Shown here in pieces: positions 15,625 to 22,565 of a stretch of DNA of 40,818 bases. The DNA lies in NCBI GenBank assembly GCA_903891095.1, contig CAITDI010000018.1, positions 1-40,818 on the forward strand. The letters are read 5' to 3'. The notes beneath the pieces are model-generated. The model was not told where the DNA came from, searched no databases, and worked only from the letters and a program-made list of their open reading frames with translations. How positions within the stretch are numbered: position 1 is the stretch's first letter; each line of letters begins with the position of its first letter. The position numbers and the translations under genes were made by a program. Source of the DNA: an uncultured bacterium (lineage in GTDB: Bacteria; Planctomycetota; Phycisphaerae; Phycisphaerales; SM1A02).

Positions 15625-16533
15625 TCAATCGACCGGCGTCGCCGTCGGACGAATCGCCACATCGAGCCCGGGGATCTTCGCCTCGAGGTCGGCCCGCATC
15701 GCATCGATCCGCCGCTGCGCCTCGCCCATGAGGATGTTCGGATCGAACTCCAGGAAGATCTCCGCATACATGTTCGGTCCCGAGCGGCGCGTGCGCACCT
15801 TGTGGATGCGCTCGTAATCGTCGATGTGGAGCACGAGTTCGCGCATGATCTGCAGCTGCGTCTCCTCCTCGACGGTCGCGTCGAGCAGGTCGCCGACCGA
15901 CGACGACGCCATGCCCCACGCGGCGTGGAACATGAAGCACACGCCGACCAGCGACGCGAGCGGGTCGAGGTACCAGCTCCAGGAGTGCTCCTTGAAGACC
16001 AGCGCGATCGTCAGGCCGGTGCCCATCGCGGCGTCGAACGCGCCCTTCGAGAACCACAGCTTGGCCTGCGACTCCATGATCGCCGACGGCTGCTTGCGCG
16101 AGATCGCGCGCGCCCGCAGGCTGATGAAGAACGCGATGCCCGAGTAGAGCGCGAACACCACGATGCCGGGCAGCGTGCCTTCGGCCGCCGCGGGTTCCTT
16201 GAGGTGGTGCACGGCGTGGACGGTCACCGACACGGCGCAGACGACCATGATCACGCCGATGGACACGCTGACGAGGTTCTCGAGCTTGCCCACGCCGTAG
16301 GCGAAGCGGTAGCCCGGCGACTTGCGCACCGCGCGCACCGTGAGGAACGCCGCGAGCACGGCCAGCGTGTCGGTCGTCTCCTTGAGGAGGTCGCCGAGGA
16401 TCGTGACGGAGTTCGAGTTGTACGCCGCCGTGCCCATCAGGCAGAGGTCGATCAGACAGAAGATGAGCGCCATGCGCAGGCTGCCCTCGCGGGTGCCGGC
16501 GCTGCCTCCGTGTGATGAGCCTTGGTGGGACAT
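15625..16533 (-). CDS. Cation diffusion facilitator-like transporter, altered metal site
   Basis: 302 residues with six transmembrane segments and a C-terminal cytoplasmic domain (RIHKVRTRRSGPNMYAEIFLEFDPN) typical of CDF exporters. Membrane helix 2 carries GDLLKETTDTLAVL; Asp48 and Glu52 take the place of the D-x-x-x-D pair of YiiP. In helix 5 the expected H-x-x-x-D appears as K-G-A-F-D, so the His ligand seems replaced by Lys. Metal transport is thus likely but with an altered or lost primary site. The ATG at 16533 lies inside the 3' end of the upstream nnrE gene (82-base overlap on the same strand), showing a coupled pair. An N-terminal His-containing HQGSSHGG is a minor possible metal-binding tail. 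Confidence 0.85.
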   Translation of the reverse strand: MSHQGSSHGGSAGTREGSLRMALIFCLIDLCLMGTAAYNSNSVTILGDLLKETTDTLAVLAAFLTVRAVRKSPGYRFAYGVGKLENLVSVSIGVIMVVCAVSVTVHAVHHLKEPAAAEGTLPGIVVFALYSGIAFFISLRARAISRKQPSAIMESQAKLWFSKGAFDAAMGTGLTIALVFKEHSWSWYLDPLASLVGVCFMFHAAWGMASSSVGDLLDATVEEETQLQIMRELVLHIDDYERIHKVRTRRSGPNMYAEIFLEFDPNILMGEAQRRIDAMRADLEAKIPGLDVAIRPTATPVD

Positions 16534-17201
16534 GGCGTGACTTCTACCACACAATCGGTGCCAGGCACCGGCGGGGCGATCGGGACGATCTCGACGCGGC
16601 CCACGCACGCGCGCGCGCCATCCGCGACAAACCCGCGCTTCGGCGCGACCATCGTGGCGGTCACCGTCGCGCGCACGCACTCGGGCAGTCCCGCGCCTGT
16701 GTCGCAATCCATCCCGCTCGGGAGATCCACCGAAAGGACAGGCACTCCGAGCGCGTTGATCACGCGCACGAACGCCAGCGCGTCGCCCTCGAGCGCGCGG
16801 TCGAGCCCCGTGCCAAACAGCGCGTCCACCACAAGCTCCGGCGCACCGCCATCACCCGCGAACCCCGCGATCGGCACACCGCGCGCCTCGGCACGCGCGC
16901 GCATCTCCGCAGCGTCGGTTCCCGCGCGCGGCGGCGCGAGCGCGACCACGCGCACCGCGCATCCCGCGTCGGCCAGCATGCGCGCGATCGCGTAGCCGTC
17001 GCCACCGTTCTGCCCCGCGCCGCACGCCACCAGCACGCGCGCACCGCGCGGCTCCGCGAGAATCCGCAACGCGACGTCGGCGCACCCGCGCGCGGCGTTC
17101 TCCATGAGCGTGAGCCCGCGAATGCCGAGTTTGCCCATGCAAAATTGGTCGTACGCCCGCGCCTGCTCGCGCGTGAAGTTGCTCGGGATCGGCTGCATCA
17201 T
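16452..17201 (-). CDS. nnrE: NAD(P)H-hydrate epimerase (YjeF N-terminal domain)
   Basis: 249 residues from the first of two adjoining ATGs (17201/17198). It repairs damaged NAD(P)H by interconverting the R and S hydrates so that a dehydratase can act. The cytoplasmic Rossmann-like fold shows VLVACGAGQNGGDGYAIARML, equal to the family's G-x-G-N-N-G-G-D-G signature with Gln for one Asn, followed by VVDALFGTGLDR and LSVDLPSGMDCDTG. Only the epimerase half is present; the NnrD dehydratase domain, often fused, is absent here. The C-terminal ~27 residues (CPTKAHHTEAAPAPAR...) are disordered-looking and overlap the next gene. The upstream 41 codons of the open frame show no protein character. Confidence 0.9.
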   Translation of the reverse strand: MMQPIPSNFTREQARAYDQFCMGKLGIRGLTLMENAARGCADVALRILAEPRGARVLVACGAGQNGGDGYAIARMLADAGCAVRVVALAPPRAGTDAAEMRARAEARGVPIAGFAGDGGAPELVVDALFGTGLDRALEGDALAFVRVINALGVPVLSVDLPSGMDCDTGAGLPECVRATVTATMVAPKRGFVADGARACVGRVEIVPIAPPVPGTDCVVEVTPCPTKAHHTEAAPAPARAACAWRSSSV

Positions 17202-17484
17202 CGATGGTTTCTGCAGACGCCCGCGCGCGGCCGCGTCTCGTAAGCGACCAAAATACAACGACATGCGCGCCGAGATCGACGCGCATGCTTGCTTTGCCCT
17301 GCATCGCCCGCACATTTGTCGCACTCGGAGGGGAATCGCGCGGCCTAGCTGATGACCACGTGCGGCTGCGCGAAAATCGTCTTTCCACCTTCGAGGAGCT
17401 GGGCTGTCGCGTATCGTCCGCGCTGTCCAGCCGCGTGGTTCTGTACCGCGCGGCCTGCGTCTGAGGAAGAAAAAGGGGTTTCAC

Positions 17485-18186
17485 ATGTCGATCACCAGAG
17501 GTGCCGCGCTCGCGGCTGTTGTTGCTGTTTCCGCCTCCATGCTCGTCGCGAACACCGCGCACGCGAGCGTCGTCGGCTTCACCGAGCGATTCGTCTCGAA
17601 CTCCGCCAGCTGGCGCAACTCCAATGGCGCGGCCGATCTCGCGTGGTTCGCCACAGGCGGCCCGACGGGAGGACCGGCGGGCGGCAGCTACGCGTCGAGC
17701 ACATTCAATCTCAGCGTCACCACGGCGGGCGGCTTTCCGCCCACGGTCATCCGCGCGCAGCAGGGCTACGGCTCGTCGGGCGGCGCGTTCGCGGGCAATT
17801 GGATCGCCGATGGCGTGACGGGCATCACCTTCAAGTTCCGCCATGACCTGAGCGAGGCGGTCAACGTGACCGGCCGCTTTGCGTCGGCCAACAACTTTCC
17901 AGGCGCGGCGGTCGTGGCATTCACGCCCGTCCAGCCGAACACCTGGACCACGATCTTCATCGACATGACGGCGACGAGCCCGAACTTCGTGTCGTTCGAA
18001 GGCAGCAGCTACGCGGCGGTGTTCTCGAACATCGGCAACATGCAGTTCGGGTTCACGGTGCCGACCGCGCTCGTCGGGCAGAACATCGACGGCCACTTCG
18101 ACATCGCCGACTTTGCGATCGTGCCCGCGCCGGGCGCGATGGCGCTGCTCGGAGTCGCTGGCCTCGCGAGCCGCCGACGTCGCTGA
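17485..18186 (+). CDS. PEP-CTERM-type secreted protein
   Basis: 233 residues. A purine-rich ribosome site GAGGAAGAAAAAGGGG precedes ATG 17485. Signal peptide MSITRGAALAAVVAVSASMLVANTAHA; the mature domain FTERFVSNSASWRNSNGAADLAWFATGGP...GGSYASSTFNL looks like a laminin-G/concanavalin-like beta-sandwich. The tail VPAPGA-MALLGVAGLAS-RRRR is the sorting signal. The 283-base gap before it shows only a small inverted repeat (ATGCGCG/CGCGCAT near 17263-17286) and no gene. It converges on the next PEP-CTERM gene and shares a bidirectional terminator with it. Confidence 0.87.
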   Translation: MSITRGAALAAVVAVSASMLVANTAHASVVGFTERFVSNSASWRNSNGAADLAWFATGGPTGGPAGGSYASSTFNLSVTTAGGFPPTVIRAQQGYGSSGGAFAGNWIADGVTGITFKFRHDLSEAVNVTGRFASANNFPGAAVVAFTPVQPNTWTTIFIDMTATSPNFVSFEGSSYAAVFSNIGNMQFGFTVPTALVGQNIDGHFDIADFAIVPAPGAMALLGVAGLASRRRR

Positions 18187-18265
18187 GCTTTTGCCGGCGG
18201 CAGGCCACGAGCAAAAGTCACGAGCAACAGGCACGAGCAGACCGGCACAAGCAAGCCAAAACACA

Positions 18266-18298
18266 GCGCCCCCGCGTGCGAGCAGCACGCGGGGGCGC
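18266..18298 (+). terminator. Hairpin terminator, likely bidirectional
   Basis: 14-bp perfect stem GCGCCCCCGCGTGC (18266-18279) / GCACGCGGGGGCGC (18285-18298), loop GAGCA, followed by CTTGCGTT. On the other strand TGTGTTTT follows, so it may work in both directions between the convergent PEP-CTERM genes. Confidence 0.75.
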
Positions 18299-18344
18299 CT
18301 TGCGTTCTGGATGTTGGTCGTCTGAAAGCGCCACCACGAAAAAT

Positions 18345-18377
18345 CAGCACGCCCGCGTGAATCACGCGGGCGTGCTG
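18345..18377 (-). terminator. Rho-independent terminator
   Basis: Perfect 15-bp stem CAGCACGCCCGCGTG / CACGCGGGCGTGCTG with a three-base loop, followed on the minus strand by ATTTTTCG. It lies 36 bases after the stop of the minus-strand PEP-CTERM gene. Confidence 0.9.
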
Positions 18378-18413
18378 GGAGAGACTTGCTGAGGACTGCT
18401 TCCCGGCAATCAA

Positions 18414-19292
18414 TCAGCGGCGACGACGACCAGCGAGGCCGGCGAGGCCGAGGAGCGCGAGCGCGCCCGGAGCCGGAACCGTCGAGGTGGTGTAGGCCGA
18501 GATGTTGTCGTAGAAGCCGAGGGTCGTGCCCTGGGCAGCGGTGCCGGAGTTGGCCGAGCCGATCAGGTCGTACTCGCCAGCCTGGGTGCCAGCAGCGGCG
18601 CCGTCGACGTAGAACATCGAGAAGGTCGCGCCACCGTCGGTCGAGAAGCCACCCTGGAAGCGGCCGCTGACCGAATCGAAGGTGACGGCGAACGTGTACC
18701 AGCGGTTGCGCTGGAGCAGGCCAGCGGTGCCGGTGCTGAACGAGAAGTTGCCGATGGTGCCGGCGTTGTTGTAGCTGCCGACGATGTAGAACTGACCCGT
18801 GTTGTTCTGCATGGTGACGCCGGCGAGGATCTTGGCGCCAGTCGCGTCATAGATGTAGTTGCCGTAGCGGTTGGTGCTGGTCGCGCTGCCGCCGTCCATG
18901 TAGAAGTCGTACGTCATCACGAACAGGTTGTTCTCAGCGGGGTTCGACGACATCGTGTTGAAGACGTCATCGTTCCACGCGAAGCGCGTGACGTTGTTGC
19001 CGGTGGCGGTGGTGCCAGCCTGCATCTGGAGGACCTGGCCGCCGTTGTGGAGCGGGCCGCCGTTGGAGTTGGTCGGATTCGGATCGTTGACGACCTGGTA
19101 GTTGCCGGTGGCCTGACCAGCAGCGGTCGTCGAGTTGAAGATGTACCAGCCGCCCTGGCCAGCGACGGTGCCGGTGGCATCGCCCGACAGGTTGCCGAGG
19201 GTCATGCTGTTGAAGTTCTGCTGCGAAACAACCATGTCGGCGTTAGCGGCAGCGGCGACGGCGAGCGTGAGGGACGCGAAAGCGAGACGCAT
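18414..19292 (-). CDS. PEP-CTERM-type secreted protein
   Basis: 292 residues. Start ATG 19292 has TAGGAGAG about eight bases upstream and opens the signal peptide MRLAFASLTLAVAAAANA. The mature domain starts MVVSQQNFNSMTLGNLSGDATGTVAGQGGWYIFN and continues with DVFNTMSSNPAENNLFVMTYDFYMDGG, a concanavalin-like lectin/glucanase fold by appearance. The tail VPAPGA-LALLGLAGLAG-RRRR is the clearest sorting signal in the window. Its leader contains the pyrimidine-rich block shared with the gene at 12420. Codon use is less GC-biased than its neighbours (AAC, AAT, TTC and TAC abundant), as expected for an abundant secreted protein. Confidence 0.9.
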   Translation of the reverse strand: MRLAFASLTLAVAAAANADMVVSQQNFNSMTLGNLSGDATGTVAGQGGWYIFNSTTAAGQATGNYQVVNDPNPTNSNGGPLHNGGQVLQMQAGTTATGNNVTRFAWNDDVFNTMSSNPAENNLFVMTYDFYMDGGSATSTNRYGNYIYDATGAKILAGVTMQNNTGQFYIVGSYNNAGTIGNFSFSTGTAGLLQRNRWYTFAVTFDSVSGRFQGGFSTDGGATFSMFYVDGAAAGTQAGEYDLIGSANSGTAAQGTTLGFYDNISAYTTSTVPAPGALALLGLAGLAGRRRR

Positions 19293-19308
19293 AGAAGACT
19301 CTCCTAAT

Positions 19309-19340
19309 GGAACAGGGACAGGGAACAGGACAGGGACAAA
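19309..19340 (-). promoter_or_regulatory. Pyrimidine-rich leader shared with another PEP-CTERM gene
   Basis: Read on the minus strand this contains TTTGTC, TGTCCTGT, CCCTGTCCC and TGTTCC, the same order as at 12364-12400, and leads into TAGGAGAG of the PEP-CTERM gene. Confidence 0.6.
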
Positions 19341-19440
19341 CACAAAGGTGCTTGGACGGCACCTAGGGGCAGAGCAAACCCGCGCCATGCTCACCGTGAT
19401 CGATTTGATCTGAGTGGACCGAGGGAGGGCTTGCGAGCTC

Positions 19441-19478
19441 CATGCTTAGGCTCGTCAGGAGTGACGAACGAAAGCATG
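19441..19478. other. Two-tier hairpin in a 343-base gene-free gap
   Basis: The gap 19293-19635 holds the leader above and this structure, with no supported gene. Outer stem CATGCTT (19441-19447) / AAGCATG (19472-19478), a symmetric 4x4 internal loop (AGGC/ACGA), inner stem TCGTC (19452-19456) / GACGA (19463-19467), and a hexaloop AGGAGT. On the other strand the loop is ACTCCT. It could be part of the untranslated leader of the PEP-CTERM gene or a small RNA; nothing shows that it is transcribed. Confidence 0.4.
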
Positions 19479-19635
19479 AAGCACGCACCGCGCCTCGCAG
19501 CGCGGCCCTTCAACCTGATCTCCGAGTCAGACAATGCTGCGGATCTGAACCGTGTCAAAACCTTCCGCTGCGAGTTTTCCGATGTTTTTGGTTCGAACTC
19601 GGGGTTTCTGCGCAGAGTTTCGGGGGGTTTGGTCT

Positions 19636-20496
19636 CTATGCGCCGCGATGGCTGCCTGTAAGCATCGCTTTTTGCACGAGTTGTGCCGCCTGGCCCGGAA
19701 CGCGGTCCAGGAAGAGCGAGGGCTCGACGACCTCCAGCTCCATGAGGAACATTTTGTCGTCGGCGCCCCGCGCGAGGTCGACCCGCGCGTAGGTCGGGTG
19801 GCCGAAACCGAGTCGGTTGACATGTGCGAGCACCTGCCGGGCGACGCCGAGCTCTGCCTCGGACGGGTCGACGAGCCCCCGCGATTGCTCCGTCTGGCCG
19901 CTCCACCGCGCGCCCTTGTGGATCGCATGGGAAAACTCGCCGCCGAAGAAGACCAGGTTGGTCTCGCCGTACTCAAGTACCGACTGAAGGAGGGGTTGCA
20001 CGAGGAGGTCGCGGTCGGTGTGTTCCAGGTGGTGGGCCTGGACCGTGGCGTGGTCGCCCTTGGGAACACGAATCGTGGCGAACGACCCCGCCGAGATCGC
20101 GGGCTTGACCACGAGGTCGCCCCACCGCGCGAAGTGCCTGTCCCATGCGATGTCGGCGCCGGCCGCGAAGCACTCCGTGGGCACGACGGGAATGCCGGCC
20201 GCGGCGAGCTCGATCAGGTAGCGCTTGTGGAGGTTCCAACGCACGAGCGGGAGCGGGTTGGCGAGGCGCGTGACCTTGTCGGTGGCGTCAAGCCAGGTGC
20301 AGAAGCGGTCGAAGTGCGCGACATAGTTCCACGTCGAGCGGATGAGCGCGAGGTCAAAGCGGGACCAGTCGGCGGACGGATCGTCCCACGCGACGACCTC
20401 GGCACGGGCCCCAGCAGCCGCGAAGGCGTCGACGAGGATCGGGAGGTCGTAGTCAGGACGAGGCAGTTCCGAGGCGGTGACGAGAGCGACGCGCAT
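19636..20496 (-). CDS. ATP-grasp ligase, cycloserine-ligase (DcsG)-like
   Basis: 286 residues from ATG 20496 (MRVALVTASELPRPDYDLPILVDAFAAAG). The N-terminal pre-ATP-grasp half includes VVAWDDPSADWSRFDLALIRSTWNYVAH, very typical of the RimK-related group that contains DcsG. The central part WNLHKRYLIELAAAGIPVVPTECF and VVKPAISAGSF is the ATP-binding half; later FFGGEFSHAIHKGARW and ARVDLARGADDKMFLMELEVVEPSLFL carry the Mg-binding Glu residues. It should form an amide bond using ATP, in the cytoplasm, but the substrate is unknown. It stands alone between hairpin-repeat DNA and a PEP-CTERM leader. Confidence 0.85.
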   Translation of the reverse strand: MRVALVTASELPRPDYDLPILVDAFAAAGARAEVVAWDDPSADWSRFDLALIRSTWNYVAHFDRFCTWLDATDKVTRLANPLPLVRWNLHKRYLIELAAAGIPVVPTECFAAGADIAWDRHFARWGDLVVKPAISAGSFATIRVPKGDHATVQAHHLEHTDRDLLVQPLLQSVLEYGETNLVFFGGEFSHAIHKGARWSGQTEQSRGLVDPSEAELGVARQVLAHVNRLGFGHPTYARVDLARGADDKMFLMELEVVEPSLFLDRVPGQAAQLVQKAMLTGSHRGA

Positions 20497-20540
20497 GGGG
20501 GCGGATCGTAGTTGCGATCGGGGGCCCAGCCACGACTTGC

Positions 20541-20730
20541 ATGAATGGCCGTGGGAGGGGGACCATCGAAGGCTCACACAACCCGCGCCGCAGGCTTACG
20601 CCTGACGGGCATTCACAGCTGACGAAGGCTCACGGCCGTGACGGCTCACATCGGTCGCCCACCAGTTGCAGGATACCCAAGCCCCAAAGCCTCCGAGCGG
20701 GAGCCCGCGGAACAGCGGACCCGCGACTCA
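20541..20730. repeat. Dispersed hairpin repeat, locus 3
   Basis: Contains a minus-oriented copy: stem CCGTCAGGC with bulged T (20608-20600) / GCCTGCGG (20595-20588) closed by GTAA, with GAATGCCC on its 5' side and GCGCGGGTTGTGTGAGCCTTCGAT after it. A diverged second copy at about 20675-20730 (GGAGCCCGCGGAAC, GGACCCGCGACTC) runs to the stop codon of the HglS-like gene. Confidence 0.75.
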
Positions 20731-22437
20731 CCCCGCGCGATACGCCGCCACGCACTTCTCGAGCTCCGCGCGCTCCGCCGCCGGAACCGTCGCCAGCACG
20801 CCGAGCTTCTCGTAGGTCTCGAGCCGCGACTCGGCGTCCACGCCGGCATACACCGTCGTCGAGTCAACGATCCGCTTGCCGAGGATCTCCTCGAGCTGCT
20901 GCTGCGTGTAGGTCGGCTTGACCGCAGCGGTCGACTTGGTGCCGTACTGCTGCAGGTTCGACGCAAAGATGCCCGCGGCGCTCACGGGGAGGAAGTCCTC
21001 GTAGCGCAGGCCTTCGTAGTCGGCAAAGCCGGCGCGCACGAGATCCCACAGGTTCGCGCTCTTGAGCGCGCCGGACTTCGCGGCCGCAATGCCCTTCGCC
21101 GTCGGCGCGAATCGCGCATACACGAGCCCGCCGACCACCAGCTCCTGCAGCGTCTTCGGGAACGCCGCGAACGGCTTCGCGTACGCAGCCTCGTAGCCCG
21201 CCATGTCGCGCTTCGGCCACGCGGGATCCTTCTCGCGCGCGGCGTCGGCGACGGCGAGGCACTCGTCGTACAGCTTGCGGCCCTTGGGCGTGCAGGCGTA
21301 GCCGCGCTCCTCGATCTCGCCAAAGCGCGCGGTGTGCGTGGTGTTCACGACCGTGCCGTCGTTCTCGCTGAACTCAACCGGCTCGGTGAGCGCCTTGTAC
21401 GCGTCCTGGCGGAGCAGCACGGGCGTGTCCTCGCTGGGACCTTCGGTGAAGTCCTTGTATCCCGCGTGGTTGAGCTTGGACAGCGCGTACTCGGGCTTGG
21501 CGAACGTGGCGGTGAGATCCGCGGCAAGGCGCGCGACATCGGCCGCGCCCACGGCGCCCTTCCTGTACGCGGCGATCTCCTCGAGCGGCACGTGCTTGAA
21601 GTGCAGCTTCATGTAGTCGTGGTCCGCCTGCGCGACGAGCCGCGAAAGCACGGTGTTTGCGCGCGCCTCGAACCACTTCGCGTCGACCTCGCCGAGGCAG
21701 TGCTTCATCGCCGCGGTGTAGAGGTCCATGCAGAACGTGTTCGGCGTGAGGTGGTTGAGGTGATGCGACTGGAAGCACGCGATGTCGGCCGCGATCTTGA
21801 ACCCCGCCGCCGAAAGCTCCTTGTAGAGCGCGTGATCGCGCGCCTTGCCCGTCCACTTGAAGATGCGCTCGGTGCACTCCTTGATGAGCTCGTCGCCGTC
21901 GGCCTGGCCGAGTCCGCCCTGGCGCTCGCTCTTCTCGATCAGCGCCTTGGCGCGATCGGAGAACACGGTGCGCTTGGCGAGCAGCGCCTCGATGCGCGCC
22001 TGCGTGGCGGGATCGAAGTAGTTCGTCATCAGGATCGAGGTGAACACGCGGTGCTCGGGCCGCAGCGTCGAGCGGAACGCGGTCGCGATGATCGGCTGGC
22101 TCTTGGAGCCGACGCAGGTCATGTCGTAGAAGTTGTGCGGCTCCATCGCGAAGCAGCCGAACAGGCGGCCGATCCAGCGGTATTCGTCGGGGCGGCCGAT
22201 GCGGATCGCGCCGTGGCGCTCGCCGCTGGTGCGGTCGAGGTCCTCGTCCGACATGCTGAAACCCGCGTGCAGCTTGGCAAGCATCGCGCAGACCGTCGTG
22301 TTGCACGCCTTGTTGACCAGCAGCGCCTTGTCGTAGAGCGGAACTTCCTTGCCGAACATCGCCGAGAGCGCGGCGAAGAGGCGGTTCTGCATGTCGAGCT
22401 TGTTGGCGGTGGCGGTGCCGGCGGCGAAAGTGGTCAT
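20728..22437 (-). CDS. hglS: 2-oxoadipate dioxygenase/decarboxylase (HglS/YdcJ, DUF1338)
   Basis: 569 residues. HglS converts 2-oxoadipate to D-2-hydroxyglutarate with O2 and Fe(II) in lysine breakdown. The three iron-ligand motifs are visible: GERHGAIRIG (His75), NHLTPNT (His229) and HTARFGEIEERG (Glu374), with the nearby RVFTS and YEDFLPVSAAGIF blocks also conserved. Compared from memory with E. coli YdcJ (about 450 residues), it carries about 70 extra residues between NHLTPNT and EGPSEDTPVLLRQ, helical and Leu/Ala-rich. The ATG at 22437 follows GAAGGAAGAC. Directly upstream is a 40-base tetranucleotide repeat. No other lysine-catabolic gene adjoins it, so pathway membership is inferred from the family. 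Confidence 0.9.
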   Translation of the reverse strand: MTTFAAGTATANKLDMQNRLFAALSAMFGKEVPLYDKALLVNKACNTTVCAMLAKLHAGFSMSDEDLDRTSGERHGAIRIGRPDEYRWIGRLFGCFAMEPHNFYDMTCVGSKSQPIIATAFRSTLRPEHRVFTSILMTNYFDPATQARIEALLAKRTVFSDRAKALIEKSERQGGLGQADGDELIKECTERIFKWTGKARDHALYKELSAAGFKIAADIACFQSHHLNHLTPNTFCMDLYTAAMKHCLGEVDAKWFEARANTVLSRLVAQADHDYMKLHFKHVPLEEIAAYRKGAVGAADVARLAADLTATFAKPEYALSKLNHAGYKDFTEGPSEDTPVLLRQDAYKALTEPVEFSENDGTVVNTTHTARFGEIEERGYACTPKGRKLYDECLAVADAAREKDPAWPKRDMAGYEAAYAKPFAAFPKTLQELVVGGLVYARFAPTAKGIAAAKSGALKSANLWDLVRAGFADYEGLRYEDFLPVSAAGIFASNLQQYGTKSTAAVKPTYTQQQLEEILGKRIVDSTTVYAGVDAESRLETYEKLGVLATVPAAERAELEKCVAAYRAG

Positions 22438-22447
22438 GGTCTTCCTT

Positions 22448-22487
22448 CGTGCGTGCGTGCGTGCATGCTTGCTTGCTTGCGAGCGAA
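22448..22487. repeat. Tetranucleotide repeat in hglS leader
   Basis: Ten consecutive 4-base units: CGTG x4, CATG, CTTG x3, CGAG, CGAA. The array ends 10 bases from the hglS start codon and abuts its ribosome site, so unit number would change the leader length but not the reading frame. Confidence 0.85.
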
Positions 22488-22565
22488 CGCAAGTATCGGC
22501 AAGGATAGCCCACGCCCTGTCGCGGACGGCGCGATTTCCCCGCCTGTTCTACGGACCAATCCGCT

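Noticed and set aside
19431-19661. A 76-codon open frame in the 343-base gap
   Set aside because: No ribosome site, no recognisable features, and it runs into the 3' end of the ATP-grasp gene on the other strand.
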